Source: Zoroaster sp. YZ-2022 (lineage: Eukaryota > Echinodermata > Asteroidea > Forcipulatida > Zoroasteridae). Taken from it: a stretch of 64,000 nt of DNA. Positions 32,301-39,446 of this stretch are shown piece by piece. Below the pieces are notes generated by a model. That model searched no databases and was not told where the DNA came from. It was given only the letters and a program-made list of their open reading frames with translations. Within the stretch, counting starts at the first letter, position 1, and every line of letters begins with the position of its first letter. Both the position numbers and the translations under genes were made by a program. The stretch is from positions 21,838,682 to 21,902,681 of the forward strand of contig CM055831.1 in assembly GCA_029582265.1 (NCBI GenBank), given 5' to 3'.

Positions 32301-35300
32301 TGAAACTGAGAGAAATATTATCTAAAAGCTTATCTGGTTGTAAGATGTTAAAGGGACAGTGTCGTCACGATCAGAGCAGACTTTCAACAGGGCATGGAAT
32401 TGGTGTCCTAGTTTAAGATCAACACAGTGACTGAAAATTACTGGCTCATTTATGCCGCAGCAATGATAATATGACCTTATCATGTGTAGTGTTATTTTCA
32501 GTCACTGAGTTAACCCTAACTCCCTAGGCCCATTTGCTTACACATAACCTGAATCCTTCCTAACTCCCTAGGCCCATTTGCTTACACATAACCTGAATCC
32601 TTCCTAACTCCCTATAGGCCCATTTGCTTACACATAACCTGAATCCTTCCTAACTCCCTAGGCCCATTTGCTTACACATAACCTGAATCCTTCCTAACTC
32701 CCTAGGCCCATTTGCTTACACATAACCTGAATCCTTCCTAACTCCCTAGGCCCATTTGCTTACACATAACCTGAATCCTCCAAAATCCTTCAGTAGTAAA
32801 GCAAGCACATGACATGTATGCACACATGTGTTTCTAATCTGTGATACATGTACATGGCCAGGGACCCTCCCTGCATGCATGGAGCAATAAACAGTGTCCA
32901 CTGACTCAGGCCTCGATCTTTACCGCGGCCACCGCGGCCAATGGCCGCATGCCCTTCCAACTTGGCCGCAATGCCCCCTCAAAAAGTACACATGTCGCGG
33001 CCAACTTGGCCAGCGTGCCCTTTTGTATTTACCTCTACATCCCATCATGACAATCATACATCACGGACATTGTGTAGATGATCCGTGCATACAAACACCA
33101 TTCAACAAACGGCGGTGAAAATAATACCCGTCTTTTTATCGTTATTGTCGTTTGTTCGTACATCACGCGTCGTAGCTTGCATGCTAGCTAGCTCCCATGT
33201 CGGAGATGTCAGATCAGACTCACACCGCATTTCGCCTAGCCGCCCTTCTCGATCTCACAGCCGGCACCCACACACGGGCGCCGGCGTTGCTGTGATTGTA
33301 CAAGCGGCTCTAATCTCGTCCCCATGCGCTGAACAGCCGGCTGTATGTGTACAAGGTACCAGTGTCGTGATTGTAAAATCACCACAAATGGGTCGGATAC
33401 CAGCGCACGTTTTAGATACAGCCAGCCGCACGTGGTGTAGTCTTGCATACATGAATGCACGGTAAACAGCGCAGTGATCGTATATTCAGCACAAATGAGT
33501 CGGATACCAGCACTTATTTTTATGAATGAAAAAGTTCTGACCATTCACATGCAACGTTTTTACACGCCATCTCAAAAAACTTCGCTCAAAAGTAAGATGC
33601 CTTCACACGATCGTGTAAAAAAGCGCAAAAACAATGCTTTTTTCAAGGAAGGCTCAAAATGCCAAAAGCTTGAAAACTTGTTTTCAAAGAAAAGGTAGGA
33701 ATCAAATAAATAAATGTAAATTAAAGGTTTGAAATGATTGGCCTTGGTGCCCCCTTGAGTTGGCCTTGGTGCCCTGTGGAATTTTGATGAGGGCAAGGCC
33801 AAAGTGGCCTGCCCCTTTTTTGCCCAAGATCGAGGCCTGCTGACCCAAGCACTGACCTTGCAATCACTACAACAAACATGGATGTACATGTACCATGGAA
33901 AGGCAAGTATGCCTAATAACCTCAATTCTAATAACCAAAATCCTTCACTTTAGCAAAGAGCATGTAGCATGTAACCTCAATCCTTCAAAATCCTTCACTT
34001 CAGCAAAGAGGATTTTGGAGGATTTGGGAAGGTTAGGGTTAATCTAAACCTAGCACTCTGATTCCATGCCCTGTTGATCATGACGATATTGTCCCTTTAA
34101 TGATGTCGAACAAATAGAGAAGTTATTAGGTCTACCATGAATAAGAACACGAATAAGCTAAAACTCTCACAGGTTGCTTGCTGTACAGATCTCTTGTTCA
34201 TATAAATGCATTTATACATATTCATAAGTATAAATGCATTTATACATATTCATAAGTATAAATGAATTTATACATATTCATGAATAAAGTATAAATGAAT
34301 AAAACATTTAACCAACAGTGTATACTGCCCTTATAAGTGGGGCAGGTGACCGTCACAGCTTTTCTTTGTAAAGCACTTTACAAATTTAAACCCTTTAAAT
34401 GTCTTTGGTAAATCTTCATTAGTTTATTCATGAATGACCACAGCCATGCATTTATTTCTTCTACTGCATGTTGTGCATTCAGTATGTAAAATCATTATTA
34501 ACGTCACTTTACCAAGGTAAAGTACCACTACTATAAACAATTCCCTACTTCATCATGAAGTAGGGGTTTGGTCAATCCACCTAGAATGGTGCGTTGCTTT
34601 CAATGTGTTGTAATACCAGCCAACATTCTCTTAACAGGACTGTGATTTCTCGGGATTCTGCCTGATTTCAGGAGTTTTTACAAATCTCCCTTTGCTAAAA
34701 TATTTTCTTGAAAGAAGTGAAGTAGCCACCGAGGAAAGAAAGAAGTAGCCTGTATTGTGTCCAAACCTCTAGTTTCTTGTTAATTTGTGGGGATGTGGAG
34801 AGTCTGTAAATCCTCCAAAAATTAAACATCCAGGAGGTTCAGGGAGCTTTGTCCTCTAGACCAAAGGGAGACCCAGGCCTGCTACCAATTTTTCAGGTAC
34901 AACATTGGTAATGTTGGCAAAACTGCTTCTATGAGTATGCTTACTCTCTTTGAATCAAGATATACATTAAAGGGAAGGTACGACATTGGTAATATTGGCA
35001 AAACTGCTTCTCTGAATATGCTTACTCTCTTTGAATCAAGATATACATTGAAGGGAAGGTACAGCATTGGTAATGTTGGCAAAACTGCTTCTCTGAATAT
35101 GCTTACTCTCTTTGAATCAAGATATACATTGAAGGGAAGGTACAGCATTGGTAATGTTGGCAAAACTGCTTCTCTGAGTATGCTTACTCTCTTTGAATCG
35201 AGATATACATTGAAGGGAAGGTACAACATTGTTAATGTAGGCAAAACTGCTTCTCTGAGTATGCTTACTCTCTTTGAATCGAGATATACATTGAAGGGAA

Positions 35301-37811
35301 GGTACAACATTGGTAATGTCGGCCAAACTGCTTCTCTGAATATGCTTACTCTCTTTGAATCGAGATATACATTGAAGGGAAGGTACATCATTGGTAATAT
35401 TGGCAAAACTGCTTCTCTGAATATGCTTACTCTCTTTGAATCAAGATATACATTGAAGGGAAGGTACAGCATTGGTAATGTTGGCAAAACTGCTTCTCTG
35501 AATATGCTTACTCTCTTTGAATCAAGATATACATTGAAGGGAAGGTACAGCATTGGTAATGTTGGCAAAACTGCTTCTCTGAGTATGCTTACTCTCTTTG
35601 AATCGAGATATACATTGAAGGGAAGGTACAACATTGTTAATGTAGGCAAAACTGCTTCTCTGAGTATGCTTACTCTCTTTGAATCGAGATATACATTGAA
35701 GGGAAGGTACAACATTGGTAATGTCGGCCAAACTGCTTCTCTGAATATGCTTACTCTCTTTGAATCGAGATATACATTGAAGGGAAGGTACATCATTGGT
35801 AATGTTGGCAAAACTGCTTCTCTGAATATGCTTACTCTCTTTGAATCGAGATATACATTAAAGGGAAGGTACAACATTGGCAATGTTGGCAAAACTGCTT
35901 CTATGAGTATGCTTACTCTCTTTGAATCAAGATATACATTAAAGGGAAGGTACAGCATTGGCAATGTTGGCAAAACTGCTTCTATGGGTATGCTTACTCT
36001 CTTTGAATCAAGATATACATTGAAGGGAAGGTACATCATTGGTAATGTTGGCAAAACTGCTTCTCTGAATATGCTTACTCTCTTTGAATCAAGATATACA
36101 TTAAATTAAGGGAAGGTACAACATTGGTAATGTTGGCCAAACTGCTTCTCTGAGTATGCTTACTCTCTTTGAATCGAGATATACATTGAAGGGAAGGTAC
36201 AACATTGGTAATGTTGGCCAAACTGCTTCTCTGAGTATGCTTACTCTCTTTGAATCAAGATATACATTAAAGGGAAGGTACAACATTGGTAATGTTGGCC
36301 AAACTGCTTCTATGAGTATGCTTACTCTCTTTGAATCGAGATATACATTGAAGGGAAGGTACAACATTGGTAATGTTGGCAAAACTGCTTCTATAAGTAT
36401 GCTTATATACTCTCTATGAATCAATATATACATTGAAGGGAAGGTACAACATTGGTAATGTTGGCCAAACTGCTTCTATGAGTATGCTTACTCTCTTTGA
36501 ATCAAGATATACATTGAAGGGAAGGTACAACATTGGTAATGTTGACCAAACTGCTTCTCTGAGTATGCTTACTCTCTTTGAATCAAGATATACATGTACA
36601 TTAAACAACCAACCTGTTTAAGCTTCAGCTCCAGCTCAATGCAAAGTTGTGAGAAATTTTTACAGAAAACACAAAAAGATGTGGTCGGCAACATTTTGTT
36701 AATGTGCATATTTTTGGTTGTGTTTCCTCTGAAATGGAAGCACTTCAGACAGAATAATTCTTCAGGATGATAAATAACTTTACAAATTTTCTATCAAATA
36801 AGCTTTTGGATGATAATTCAGTAATTTTGTAATAGGGTAATTACCAATGTTGTACCTTCCTAGGGTTCTGCCCAGTAATTTTTTGGTGCTGAAAAAAAAA
36901 TGAAGTCTCAGGACTGGAATCCCGTAACTCAGAATGGAGGCGTTATTTCGAGCTATCCAGTGTAGAAATGCTTCAATTTTCACTGGTAAAGACAATATCT
37001 GTCATCTTAAATCATGAAGCGTTCCATATTTTTTGTGGGGTGCCATGGTCGAGCGGTTTAGTGCATCGGATTTGTGTTCTGATGCCTGAGTCGTCAGAAT
37101 GTGGGTTCGAATCCCAACCGCGACCGTGGTGCTTGTGTCCTTGAGCAAGACACTTTATCATAATTGCTTCTCTCCACCCAGGGGTAAATGGGTACCTATG
37201 AGGGCAGAGTTGGTTGTTGTGTTTGATTAGCCCTATATGCACTGTAATGGCAGCAATTGAGCTGTATACTCCCCAGGGAGCTGAGATGGTATCAGGAATG
37301 ATTTATGAGCCTGATGAGCAGGGGTAATAATGTAATGCGCCTTGAGCAACTAGTTTGGTGGATACGTGCGCTATATTATTTATTTTATTTATTTATTTTT
37401 TTTATTGATAATCTGTGAAAGGAAATGGGCAAGTTGGAGAATGAGTGGTGGTCGGAAAAAACTAATTTTTGCCAGTGGTGGTCGCTGGATCCTGAGTGCC
37501 AGTTGGGGTTTCCAGCACCAACAACCATGGGCAGTACCCTGCCTTTCTGTTAACTTTCAATTTCACTTGTAACTCAATTGATATTCCAAAAGAGTTTCTA
37601 CAAATTGAGTGACACATATCTGTTTCGTACCCACAGACCCAAAGAACCAACCAAAGATGGCCCAATAGCTACGTATGAAGAACATGAAGATAGCGTTTAC
37701 GCAGCAGAGTGGTCAACGGTCGACCCCTGGCTGTTTGCCTCTCTGAGTTACGACGGGAGACTTGTCATCAATAGGGTCCCGAAAGCAGAGAAATACAAGA
37801 TATTATTATGA
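17329..37811 (+). CDS. EIPR1: EIPR1 (TSSC1): WD40 EARP/GARP-interacting protein, nine coding exons
   Basis: EIPR1 is a WD40 beta-propeller protein that binds the EARP and GARP tethering complexes and is needed for endosomal recycling and dense-core vesicle traffic. Coding exons are 17329-17370, 21664-21747, 23628-23760, 25435-25597, 28607-28706, 29330-29466, 31006-31173, 31299-31463 and 37637-37811. All introns are GT/AG, phases close, and the total is 1,167 nt (388 codons plus stop; the human protein is 387). The start [14 protein letters not shown] matches the family start. WD motifs are visible (LTQWD, RGWDL, VKFWDV), as are the nearly invariant [19 protein letters not shown], an acidic linker ([12 protein letters not shown]), and the end [14 protein letters not shown]. 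No frameshift or stop. Introns are packed with transposons. Confidence 0.96.
17620..18130 (+). repeat. Dispersed repeat R3, copy 1 (EIPR1 intron 1)
   Basis: Matches 18303-18748 over most of its length (TGCAACCACTAACCAGTTAAA, CGAAAACTATCTTTAAAATCC, GAGGAAGTCATCGTATACCA). Pieces recur at 19130-19230 and 19580-19730. Its ends are less clear than those of copy 2. Confidence 0.75.
18303..18748. mobile_element. MITE R3, copy 2, with inverted GAATGTNGTAT ends
   Basis: The left end GAATGTTGTATCGGGCCGCC and the right end GGCGGCCAGATACGACATTC are inverted. The interior holds GGATTTTTTTTGCAACCACT and a GAAGTATATGTCCATCATCA segment that in copy 1 forms its own palindrome (TTTGAAGTATATG / CATATACTTCAAA). 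Confidence 0.75.
19246..19575 (+). mobile_element. MITE R4, right-truncated copy
   Basis: More than 90% like 61376-61829 by eye: ACAATAAAGGGGGCCACTTT, CCGTCACGTTAGCAGTTTTT, and an internal stem AATGGACGGAAAAGT / ACTTTTTCCGTCCAATT. The right inverted end is missing here; it is present in the other copy. Confidence 0.8.
19851..20117 (+). repeat. Two-copy ~130-bp tandem duplication
   Basis: CCTATTTAAAATAATGC...CACGTTAGCC...GATGACATCACGGTTAAC at 19851-19978 is repeated at 19979-20117. The second copy has a perfect CRE-like TGACGTCA. It directly precedes the MULE relic and may be its terminal region. Confidence 0.7.
20160..21560 (+). pseudogene. FLYWCH-MULE transposase relic
   Basis: Pieces of a Mutator-like transposase in order, in changing frames. 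At about 20235-20420 is a FLYWCH-type finger ([42 protein letters not shown]). At 20690-20910 is the MULE core ([51 protein letters not shown]). At 20940-21060 are [13 protein letters not shown] and GCLYNWT. At 21230-21463 is the C-terminal signature [19 protein letters not shown] followed by [15 protein letters not shown]. Many stops and frameshifts. It lies in EIPR1 intron 1, same strand, ending about 150 bp before exon 2. No intact copy is in the window. Family is by motif recognition. Confidence 0.82.
21664..21747 (+). CDS. EIPR1: EIPR1 coding exon 2
   Basis: 28 codons, [20 protein letters not shown] then QSLKNENQ, phase 0 both ends. A TTAA element begins 30 bp after the donor. Confidence 0.95.
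21782..22372. mobile_element. TTAA element family 1 (CCCTAAC ends), copy 1
   Basis: TTAA at 21778-21781 and 22373-22376. The ends CCCTAACCTTCCC and GGGAGTTAGGG are inverted at CCCTAAC. The interior includes TTTGCTAAAGTGAAGGATTTT repeats and a six-copy 44-bp minisatellite (about 22096-22370; unit contains GGTTATGTGTAAGCAA and GGGCCTAGGGAGTTAGGAA). An inverted second copy lies at 32514-34038. TTAA targets and CCC-type ends suggest the piggyBac or Kolobok superfamily. Confidence 0.85.
22733..23044. mobile_element. TTAA element family 4 (CCCTCCTA-type ends), copy 1
   Basis: Left TTAA at 22729-22732 followed by CCCCCCTACTACTACAAGGG; right end GTAGGAGGG followed by TCAA, a mutated TTAA. The interior TCTAGTGCACTTAAAAGTCC keeps the empty TTAA site that is filled in the copy at 23777. 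Confidence 0.75.
23628..23760 (+). CDS. EIPR1: EIPR1 coding exon 3
   Basis: Encodes [30 protein letters not shown] and ILSTCYNQ. 133 bp, ends one base into a codon at A|GTATGT. A TTAA element starts 12 bp after the donor. Confidence 0.95.
23777..24491. mobile_element. TTAA element family 4, copy 2, carrying a nested family 5 element
   Basis: Starts after TTAA at 23773-23776 with TCCTCCTACTACTACAAGGG and ends TAGGAGGG at the TTAA 24492-24495. Interior text matches copy 1 (GTCAAAATCAGTCAAAATGT), interrupted at 23850 by another TTAA element. It shares its right TTAA with the family 3 element that follows. Confidence 0.75.
23854..24331. mobile_element. TTAA element family 5, right-truncated, nested
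   Basis: TTAA at 23850-23853 followed by CCAGTTGACGTCGGGAATAT. The body matches 58331-58956 in reverse orientation. Its right end and a little of the host element are lost at about 24331 (GTGTATA joined to GGTCAAAA). The sibling host at 22830 has the empty TTAA. Confidence 0.8.
24496..25099. mobile_element. TTAA element family 3 (CCCTTTC ends), copy 1
   Basis: TTAA at 24492-24495 and 25100-25103. Left CCCTTTCCTTACC, right GGTACTGAGAGGG. Internal repeats of CCATAGGCGACTTTAGTCGAC match GGTCGACTAAAGTTGCC in the copy at 28023 (opposite orientation). Confidence 0.8.
25435..25597 (+). CDS. EIPR1: EIPR1 coding exon 4
   Basis: Completes a codon to I and reads [15 protein letters not shown], an acidic/Ser-rich loop ([13 protein letters not shown]), then [17 protein letters not shown]. 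163 bp, ends two bases into a codon at AG|GTATAA. Confidence 0.93.
25675..26031. mobile_element. TTAA element family 4, copy 3
   Basis: TTAA at 25671-25674 and 26032-26035. Ends CCCTCCTACTGATAG and AAAATAGGAGGG. The interior is built from repeats of CCATTTGAAA / CCATTCAAA, unlike copies 1 and 2, so only the tips are shared. Confidence 0.8.
26143..26439 (+). mobile_element. SINE family B, 5'-truncated
   Basis: Begins inside the head at GCAACAGAATGTGGGTTCGA and runs to TGCGCTATATAAATCC and (ATT)n. Confidence 0.85.
26628..27262. mobile_element. MITE family H, copy 2, split by a TTAA element
   Basis: Left half CAGCATTTTTAG...CCAATTGCAGCCAAAATTGC...GCCGTGCTGTG stops at the TTAA 26718. The right half resumes AATGACTTTTTCACAGGGGT and ends near the decayed inverted tip GACCAAAAACCAGAGACC. 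Confidence 0.8.
26722..27083. mobile_element. TTAA element family 4, copy 4, inside MITE H
   Basis: TTAA at 26718-26721 and 27084-27087. Ends CCCTCCTATGCCC and ATATAGGAGGG. The interior has internal repeats GTGTATGTCCTACATAAGTT / GTGTATGTACTGCATAAGTT. The matching empty site is at about 12480. Confidence 0.85.
27283..27760. mobile_element. TTAA element family 2 fragment, split by a SINE
   Basis: The left end AGGGACAATATCGTCACGAT and the body up to CAGTGACTG are followed by a SINE; the body resumes with ACCCCTACATGATAAGGTCA. The right end is not recognisable. Confidence 0.7.
27354..27718 (-). mobile_element. SINE family A, full length, 7-bp target duplication
   Basis: Complete minus-strand SINE: (ATT)n-like tail at left, central domain, B box and head at right. 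ACTGTAA flanks it at 27347-27353 and 27719-27725. It sits inside a family 2 TTAA element. Confidence 0.88.
28023..28577. mobile_element. TTAA element family 3, copy 2, ending 25 bp before exon 5
   Basis: TTAA at 28019-28022 and 28578-28581. Ends CCCTTTCATTACC and GGTAGTGAAAGGG are perfect inverted repeats apart from one base. Only 25 bp (TTTCTGGTTTTTATTTACTT then CGCAG) separate it from EIPR1 exon 5. Confidence 0.88.
28607..28706 (+). CDS. EIPR1: EIPR1 coding exon 5
   Basis: Completes a Ser codon and reads [20 protein letters not shown] then [13 protein letters not shown], including a WD repeat end. 100 bp, ends phase 0 at AAG|GTGAGT. Confidence 0.95.
28850..28997. mobile_element. MITE with TIR CAAAGTC..., copy 2, truncated
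   Basis: CAAAGTCATGGTACAGCCAA and the interior match 3426-3661 in reverse order (GTGAGTCCTAATCCTGTAAC, CAATCAACATAACCTGGGCT). It is cut off at 28997 by a partial family 3 element. Confidence 0.75.
28998..29226. mobile_element. TTAA element family 3, partial copy 3
   Basis: TAGGTTGGGCTATACCATTA onward matches the right half of copy 2 almost exactly and ends GGTAGTGAAAGGG at TTAA 29227-29230. The left part is missing. Confidence 0.8.
29330..29466 (+). CDS. EIPR1: EIPR1 coding exon 6
   Basis: Reads [20 protein letters not shown], then [15 protein letters not shown] and the WD end RGWDLRTM. 137 bp, ends two bases into a Lys codon at AA|GTAAGT. Confidence 0.94.
29652..29725 (+). tRNA. tRNA-like sequence (nominal anticodon GTT), probably a pseudogene or SINE head
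   Basis: 74 bp with a perfect A box (TGGCTTAGTTGG, 29660-29671) and B box (GGTTCAAATCC, 29704-29714) and a good T arm. A loop reading ATGTTAA would give GTT (Asn-like). The acceptor stem (GGGCTAG against GTAGTCA) and anticodon stem (CCAGC/CCCGG) pair poorly, so it is unlikely to be a working tRNA. Confidence 0.45.
29926..30293 (-). mobile_element. SINE family A, full length
   Basis: Minus-strand copy in EIPR1 intron 6 with tail, central domain (CAGCTCCCTGGGGAGTATAC on the + strand) and head (AACCGCTCGACCATGGCACT on the + strand). Confidence 0.88.
30633..30690 (+). repeat. 13-bp tandem repeat carrying four ATGCAAAT octamers
   Basis: GCATTATGCAAAT is repeated. ATGCAAAT, the canonical POU-factor octamer, occurs at 30637, 30650, 30663 and 30676, exactly 13 bp apart. 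It lies in EIPR1 intron 6. It may be a simple repeat or a regulatory cluster. Confidence 0.9.
30772..30964. mobile_element. TTAA element family 2 (AGGGACAAT ends), complete
   Basis: TTAA at 30768-30771 and 30965-30968. Ends AGGGACAATATCGTCA and TGATGACATTGTCCCT. 193 bp. It ends 37 bp before the EIPR1 exon 7 acceptor. Contains CAGTGACTGAAAATAATACC and its near-inverse TTTTCAGTCACTGTG. Confidence 0.88.
31006..31173 (+). CDS. EIPR1: EIPR1 coding exon 7
   Basis: The most conserved exon: [45 protein letters not shown], ending in SHW with the Trp codon split at TG|GTAAGT. The acceptor has a pure C run as polypyrimidine tract (C-only stretch just before ATACAG). Confidence 0.97.
31299..31463 (+). 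CDS. EIPR1: EIPR1 coding exon 8
   Basis: Reads [39 protein letters not shown], then an acidic stretch [16 protein letters not shown]. 165 bp, ends two bases into a Lys codon. The intron before it is only 125 bp. Confidence 0.95.
31592..31921 (+). repeat. 14-bp minisatellite (ACTTCCCAACTCCT)n
   Basis: About 23 units of 14 bp, with some 15-bp variants (CTTCCCAACATCCTA). The unit has no stop in any + frame, so long spurious open frames arise. It lies in EIPR1 intron 8. Confidence 0.95.
32514..34038. mobile_element. TTAA element family 1, copy 2, middle layer
   Basis: TTAA at 32510-32513 and 34039-34042. Reverse orientation of 21782-22372, including six copies of the 44-bp minisatellite (about 32520-32770) and TGCATGCATGGAGCAATAAA. 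Interrupted at 32907 by a hAT-like element. Confidence 0.9.
32907..33839. mobile_element. hAT-like nonautonomous element, inner layer
   Basis: 933 bp with 14-bp ends CAGGCCTCGATCTT / AAGATCGAGGCCTG. Flanks CTGACT (32901-32906) and CTGACC (33840-33845) are a near-perfect 6-bp target duplication; copy 1 of the host (about 21975-21985) shows the empty site. The interior is GC-rich near 32930-33420. A short frame at 33474-33698 ends in [20 protein letters not shown] and LFSKKR, which looks like the start of a hAT-type transposase but goes no further. Confidence 0.85.
34200..34310 (+). repeat. ~28-bp tandem repeat
   Basis: Three to four units of TATAAATGCATTTATACATA plus TTCATAAG. Confidence 0.8.
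34645..34895 (+). repeat. Dispersed repeat R1, copy 3
   Basis: Matches 1938-2186 and 2838-3079 (TTTCTCGGGATTCTGCCTGA, GAAGTGAAGTAGCCACCGAG, GTCCAAACCTCTAGTTTC, GGGAGACCCAGGC). It directly abuts the 81-bp satellite. Confidence 0.8.
34898..36605 (+). repeat. 81-bp satellite, ~21 monomers, with a 405-bp higher-order period
   Basis: The monomer contains ATGCTTACTCTCTTTGAATC, AAGGGAAGGTACAACATTGG and GGCAAAACTGCTTCTCTGAG. 81 bp equals 27 codons, so frames stay in register: about 390 codons are open on both strands. Five consecutive monomer variants around 35117-35520 recur in the same order from 35522 on, giving a 405-bp higher-order repeat. A small insertion at about 36107 shifts the frame. It lies in EIPR1 intron 8. 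Single monomers occur at 45045-45120 and 62087-62170. Confidence 0.95.
37035..37400 (+). mobile_element. SINE family A, full length
   Basis: GGTGCCATGGTCGAGCGG head, GGTTCGAATCCC B box, central domain, GCGCCTTGAGC and TGCGCTATATTA tail, then a (TTTA)n run. It ends about 230 bp before EIPR1 exon 9. Confidence 0.87.
37637..37811 (+). CDS. EIPR1: EIPR1 terminal coding exon 9
   Basis: After CCCACAG: completes Lys, then [48 protein letters not shown], ending at TGA (37809-37811). This is the conserved last WD repeat of the family. Confidence 0.97.
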
Positions 37812-37844
37812 AAACAAAAGGTAGTTTCAAGACAGTAGAGATAT

Positions 37845-38162
37845 GTGGAGTGCCATGGCCGAGCGGTTTAGTGCATCGGATTTGTGTTCTGATAGCCGAG
37901 TCGTCAGAATGTGGGTTCGAATCCCAACCACGACCATGGTGCTTGTGTCCTCGAGCAAGACACTTTACCATAATTGCTTCTCTCCACCCATGAGTGAGGG
38001 CAGAGTTGGTTGTTATGTTTGATGCGCTGAAATGGCAGCAATTGAGCTGTATAATCCCCAGTGAGCTGAGATGGTTTCAGGAATGATTTATGTGCCTGAT
38101 GAGCAGGGGTAATAATGTACAGCGCTGTGATACCTCGTGTAAGAGCGCTTTAAAAATGCCTC

Positions 38163-38199
<37 letters not shown>
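37845..38199 (+). mobile_element. SINE family A with a variant tail, in the EIPR1 3' UTR
   Basis: Starts 34 bp after the EIPR1 stop. The head and central domain are family A. The tail reads AGCGCTGTGATACCTCGTGT then AAGAGCGCTTTAAAAATGCC and (ATT)n, different from the other copies. The probable poly(A) signal is downstream, so the SINE would be transcribed in the mRNA. Confidence 0.85.
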
Positions 38200-38215
38200 G
38201 TTATAGTTCTGCTGT

Positions 38216-38221
38216 AATAAA
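38216..38221 (+). terminator. Candidate EIPR1 poly(A) signal
   Basis: AATAAA in CTGCTGTAATAAACACC, about 405 bp after the stop and 17 bp after the SINE tail. No nearer AATAAA is seen. Confidence 0.45.
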
Positions 38222-38261
38222 CACCACAAGTATGAACATTTGGTTATACCGAACATGACCC

Positions 38262-38425
38262 ATTCTGATGACGATCAGAGCATACTAATAGAAATGTCGA
38301 GTTGTAACATCCAGTTCTATTCAGAACTAATTACCACTCAATAGAGAATTTCACCTGGTGTCACCGCAATTAGCCTTATTTATCCTCTTCACCATGCAAA
38401 GCTACAAGTTTTACCTGTGACCCTT
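38262..38425 (+). repeat. Hammerhead-like dispersed repeat, copy 2
   Basis: CTGATGA (38265-38271) is followed by CGATCAGAGCATACTAATAG and AAA, then TGTCGAGTTGTAAC. The rest (ACTAATTACCACTCAATAGA, TCTTCACCATGCAAAGCTAC) is shared with copies 3 and 4. Stem II is broken here by substitutions. Confidence 0.65.
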
Positions 38426-38761
38426 AATTCCCATTCTATGTATAAGAATTGCAGCCATGGACAAGTTCGACTGCAGACTAGCTGTTGATGAATGGTCGAT
38501 CACGATTTGACAATGTGCATGCTCAGTACATTAACACACAAACGACCACAAACTAAAAACCAACAACTTGTCAATGGTTCCCTGCTGTACATTGATCAAG
38601 TTTAGGACAAAACATGAGACCAGTGAAGCACATATGATGCTTGATATGAGGCAGAGTGCACCCCCCTCCCATTGTGTCTTCATTGTGTTCCAGGAATCTT
38701 AGGAATGATATAATAAATGCTACCATTGAACTCTAAGGCACCCAATATTATAGTATTTTAA

Positions 38762-39073
38762 AACCCTCCCACACATGGAGGCCACTCCGATCCACAAAAT
38801 TCTGTTCTTGAGCAACCTTCAGTACATACATGTACAAGCCTGCTGTCCTTTCCAAGTAATCTTACAAAATCAACTGTGTGTCACCCAAGGCCACTGTAAA
38901 TGTTTGAACATATTAGTATGGCCTGCAATGTATCAATGGGAGACCACTTTACCCTGCAATCTCAGTGGTGAGACAGTGCACAGAAGGGTAACCATAGGAG
39001 GCCACTGGCAACAGCTAATGGCTTGGAGTGGCCTGAATGGGTTGTTTCAAAAATTGCACTGATTGTAGGAGGG
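38762..39073. mobile_element. Probable TTAA element of family 4 type
   Basis: The left TTAAAACCCTCCCACAC and the right TGTAGGAGGGTTAA are inverted at the CCCTCC core. The left edge has two extra A's, so the boundary is less certain. Confidence 0.55.
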
Positions 39074-39104
39074 TTAATTAAATAATATTTAAATGCAAAT
39101 GCAG

Positions 39105-39285
39105 GTTTAATGGGTTCAAATCTTGTCATGCTGGTCATAGTGCCTGTGTCCTTGATGAGCAAGACACTTACAATGGCTTCTCTTCATCCAGGAATAAATA
39201 GGTACCTGTGAGGGTAGAGATGGTTATTGTGAATGATAAGCTTCATGTCTACTAGCTGCCAGGACTGCATACTCCAATGGATAAA
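39105..39285 (+). mobile_element. Old, 5'-truncated SINE fragment
   Basis: GGGTTCAAATCTTG (B box), GTGTCCTTGATGAGCAAGAC, CTTCTCTTCATCCAGGAATA and GGTACCTGTGAGGGTAGAGA align with family A but are well diverged. Confidence 0.65.
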
Positions 39286-39287
39286 AC

Positions 39288-39446
39288 TTGTCGCTTTGCA
39301 TGGTGAAGAGGATAAGTAAGACTAATTGCGGTGACACCATGTGAAATTCTCTATTGAGCAGTAATTAGTTCTGAAAAGAACTGGAGGTTACAACTCGACG
39401 TTTCGATCAGTATGCTCTGATCGTCCTCAGGAGAATGCTGGACTCG
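39288..39446 (-). repeat. Hammerhead-like dispersed repeat, copy 3
   Basis: On the minus strand: CTGAGGA, CGATCAG-AGCATA-CTGATCG, AAACGTCGAGTTGTAACC, then the common body. It runs into the old SINE fragment on its outer side. Confidence 0.7.

Larger units (their letters stand above)
32352..34096. mobile_element. TTAA element family 2, outer layer of a three-deep nest
   Basis: TTAA at 32348-32351 and 34097-34100. Ends AGGGACAGTGTCGTCACGAT and ATCATGACGATATTGTCCCT. The element is interrupted at TTAA 32510 just after TTTTCAGTCACTGAG and resumes at 34043 with TCTAAACCTAGCACTCTGAT. The family 2 copy at 30772 shows the uninterrupted sequence. Confidence 0.88.

Noticed and set aside
34882..36109. 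390-codon open frames on both strands as a repeat protein gene
   Set aside because: They are a by-product of an 81-bp (27-codon) satellite without stops, inside an EIPR1 intron. No promoter, splice or family support.
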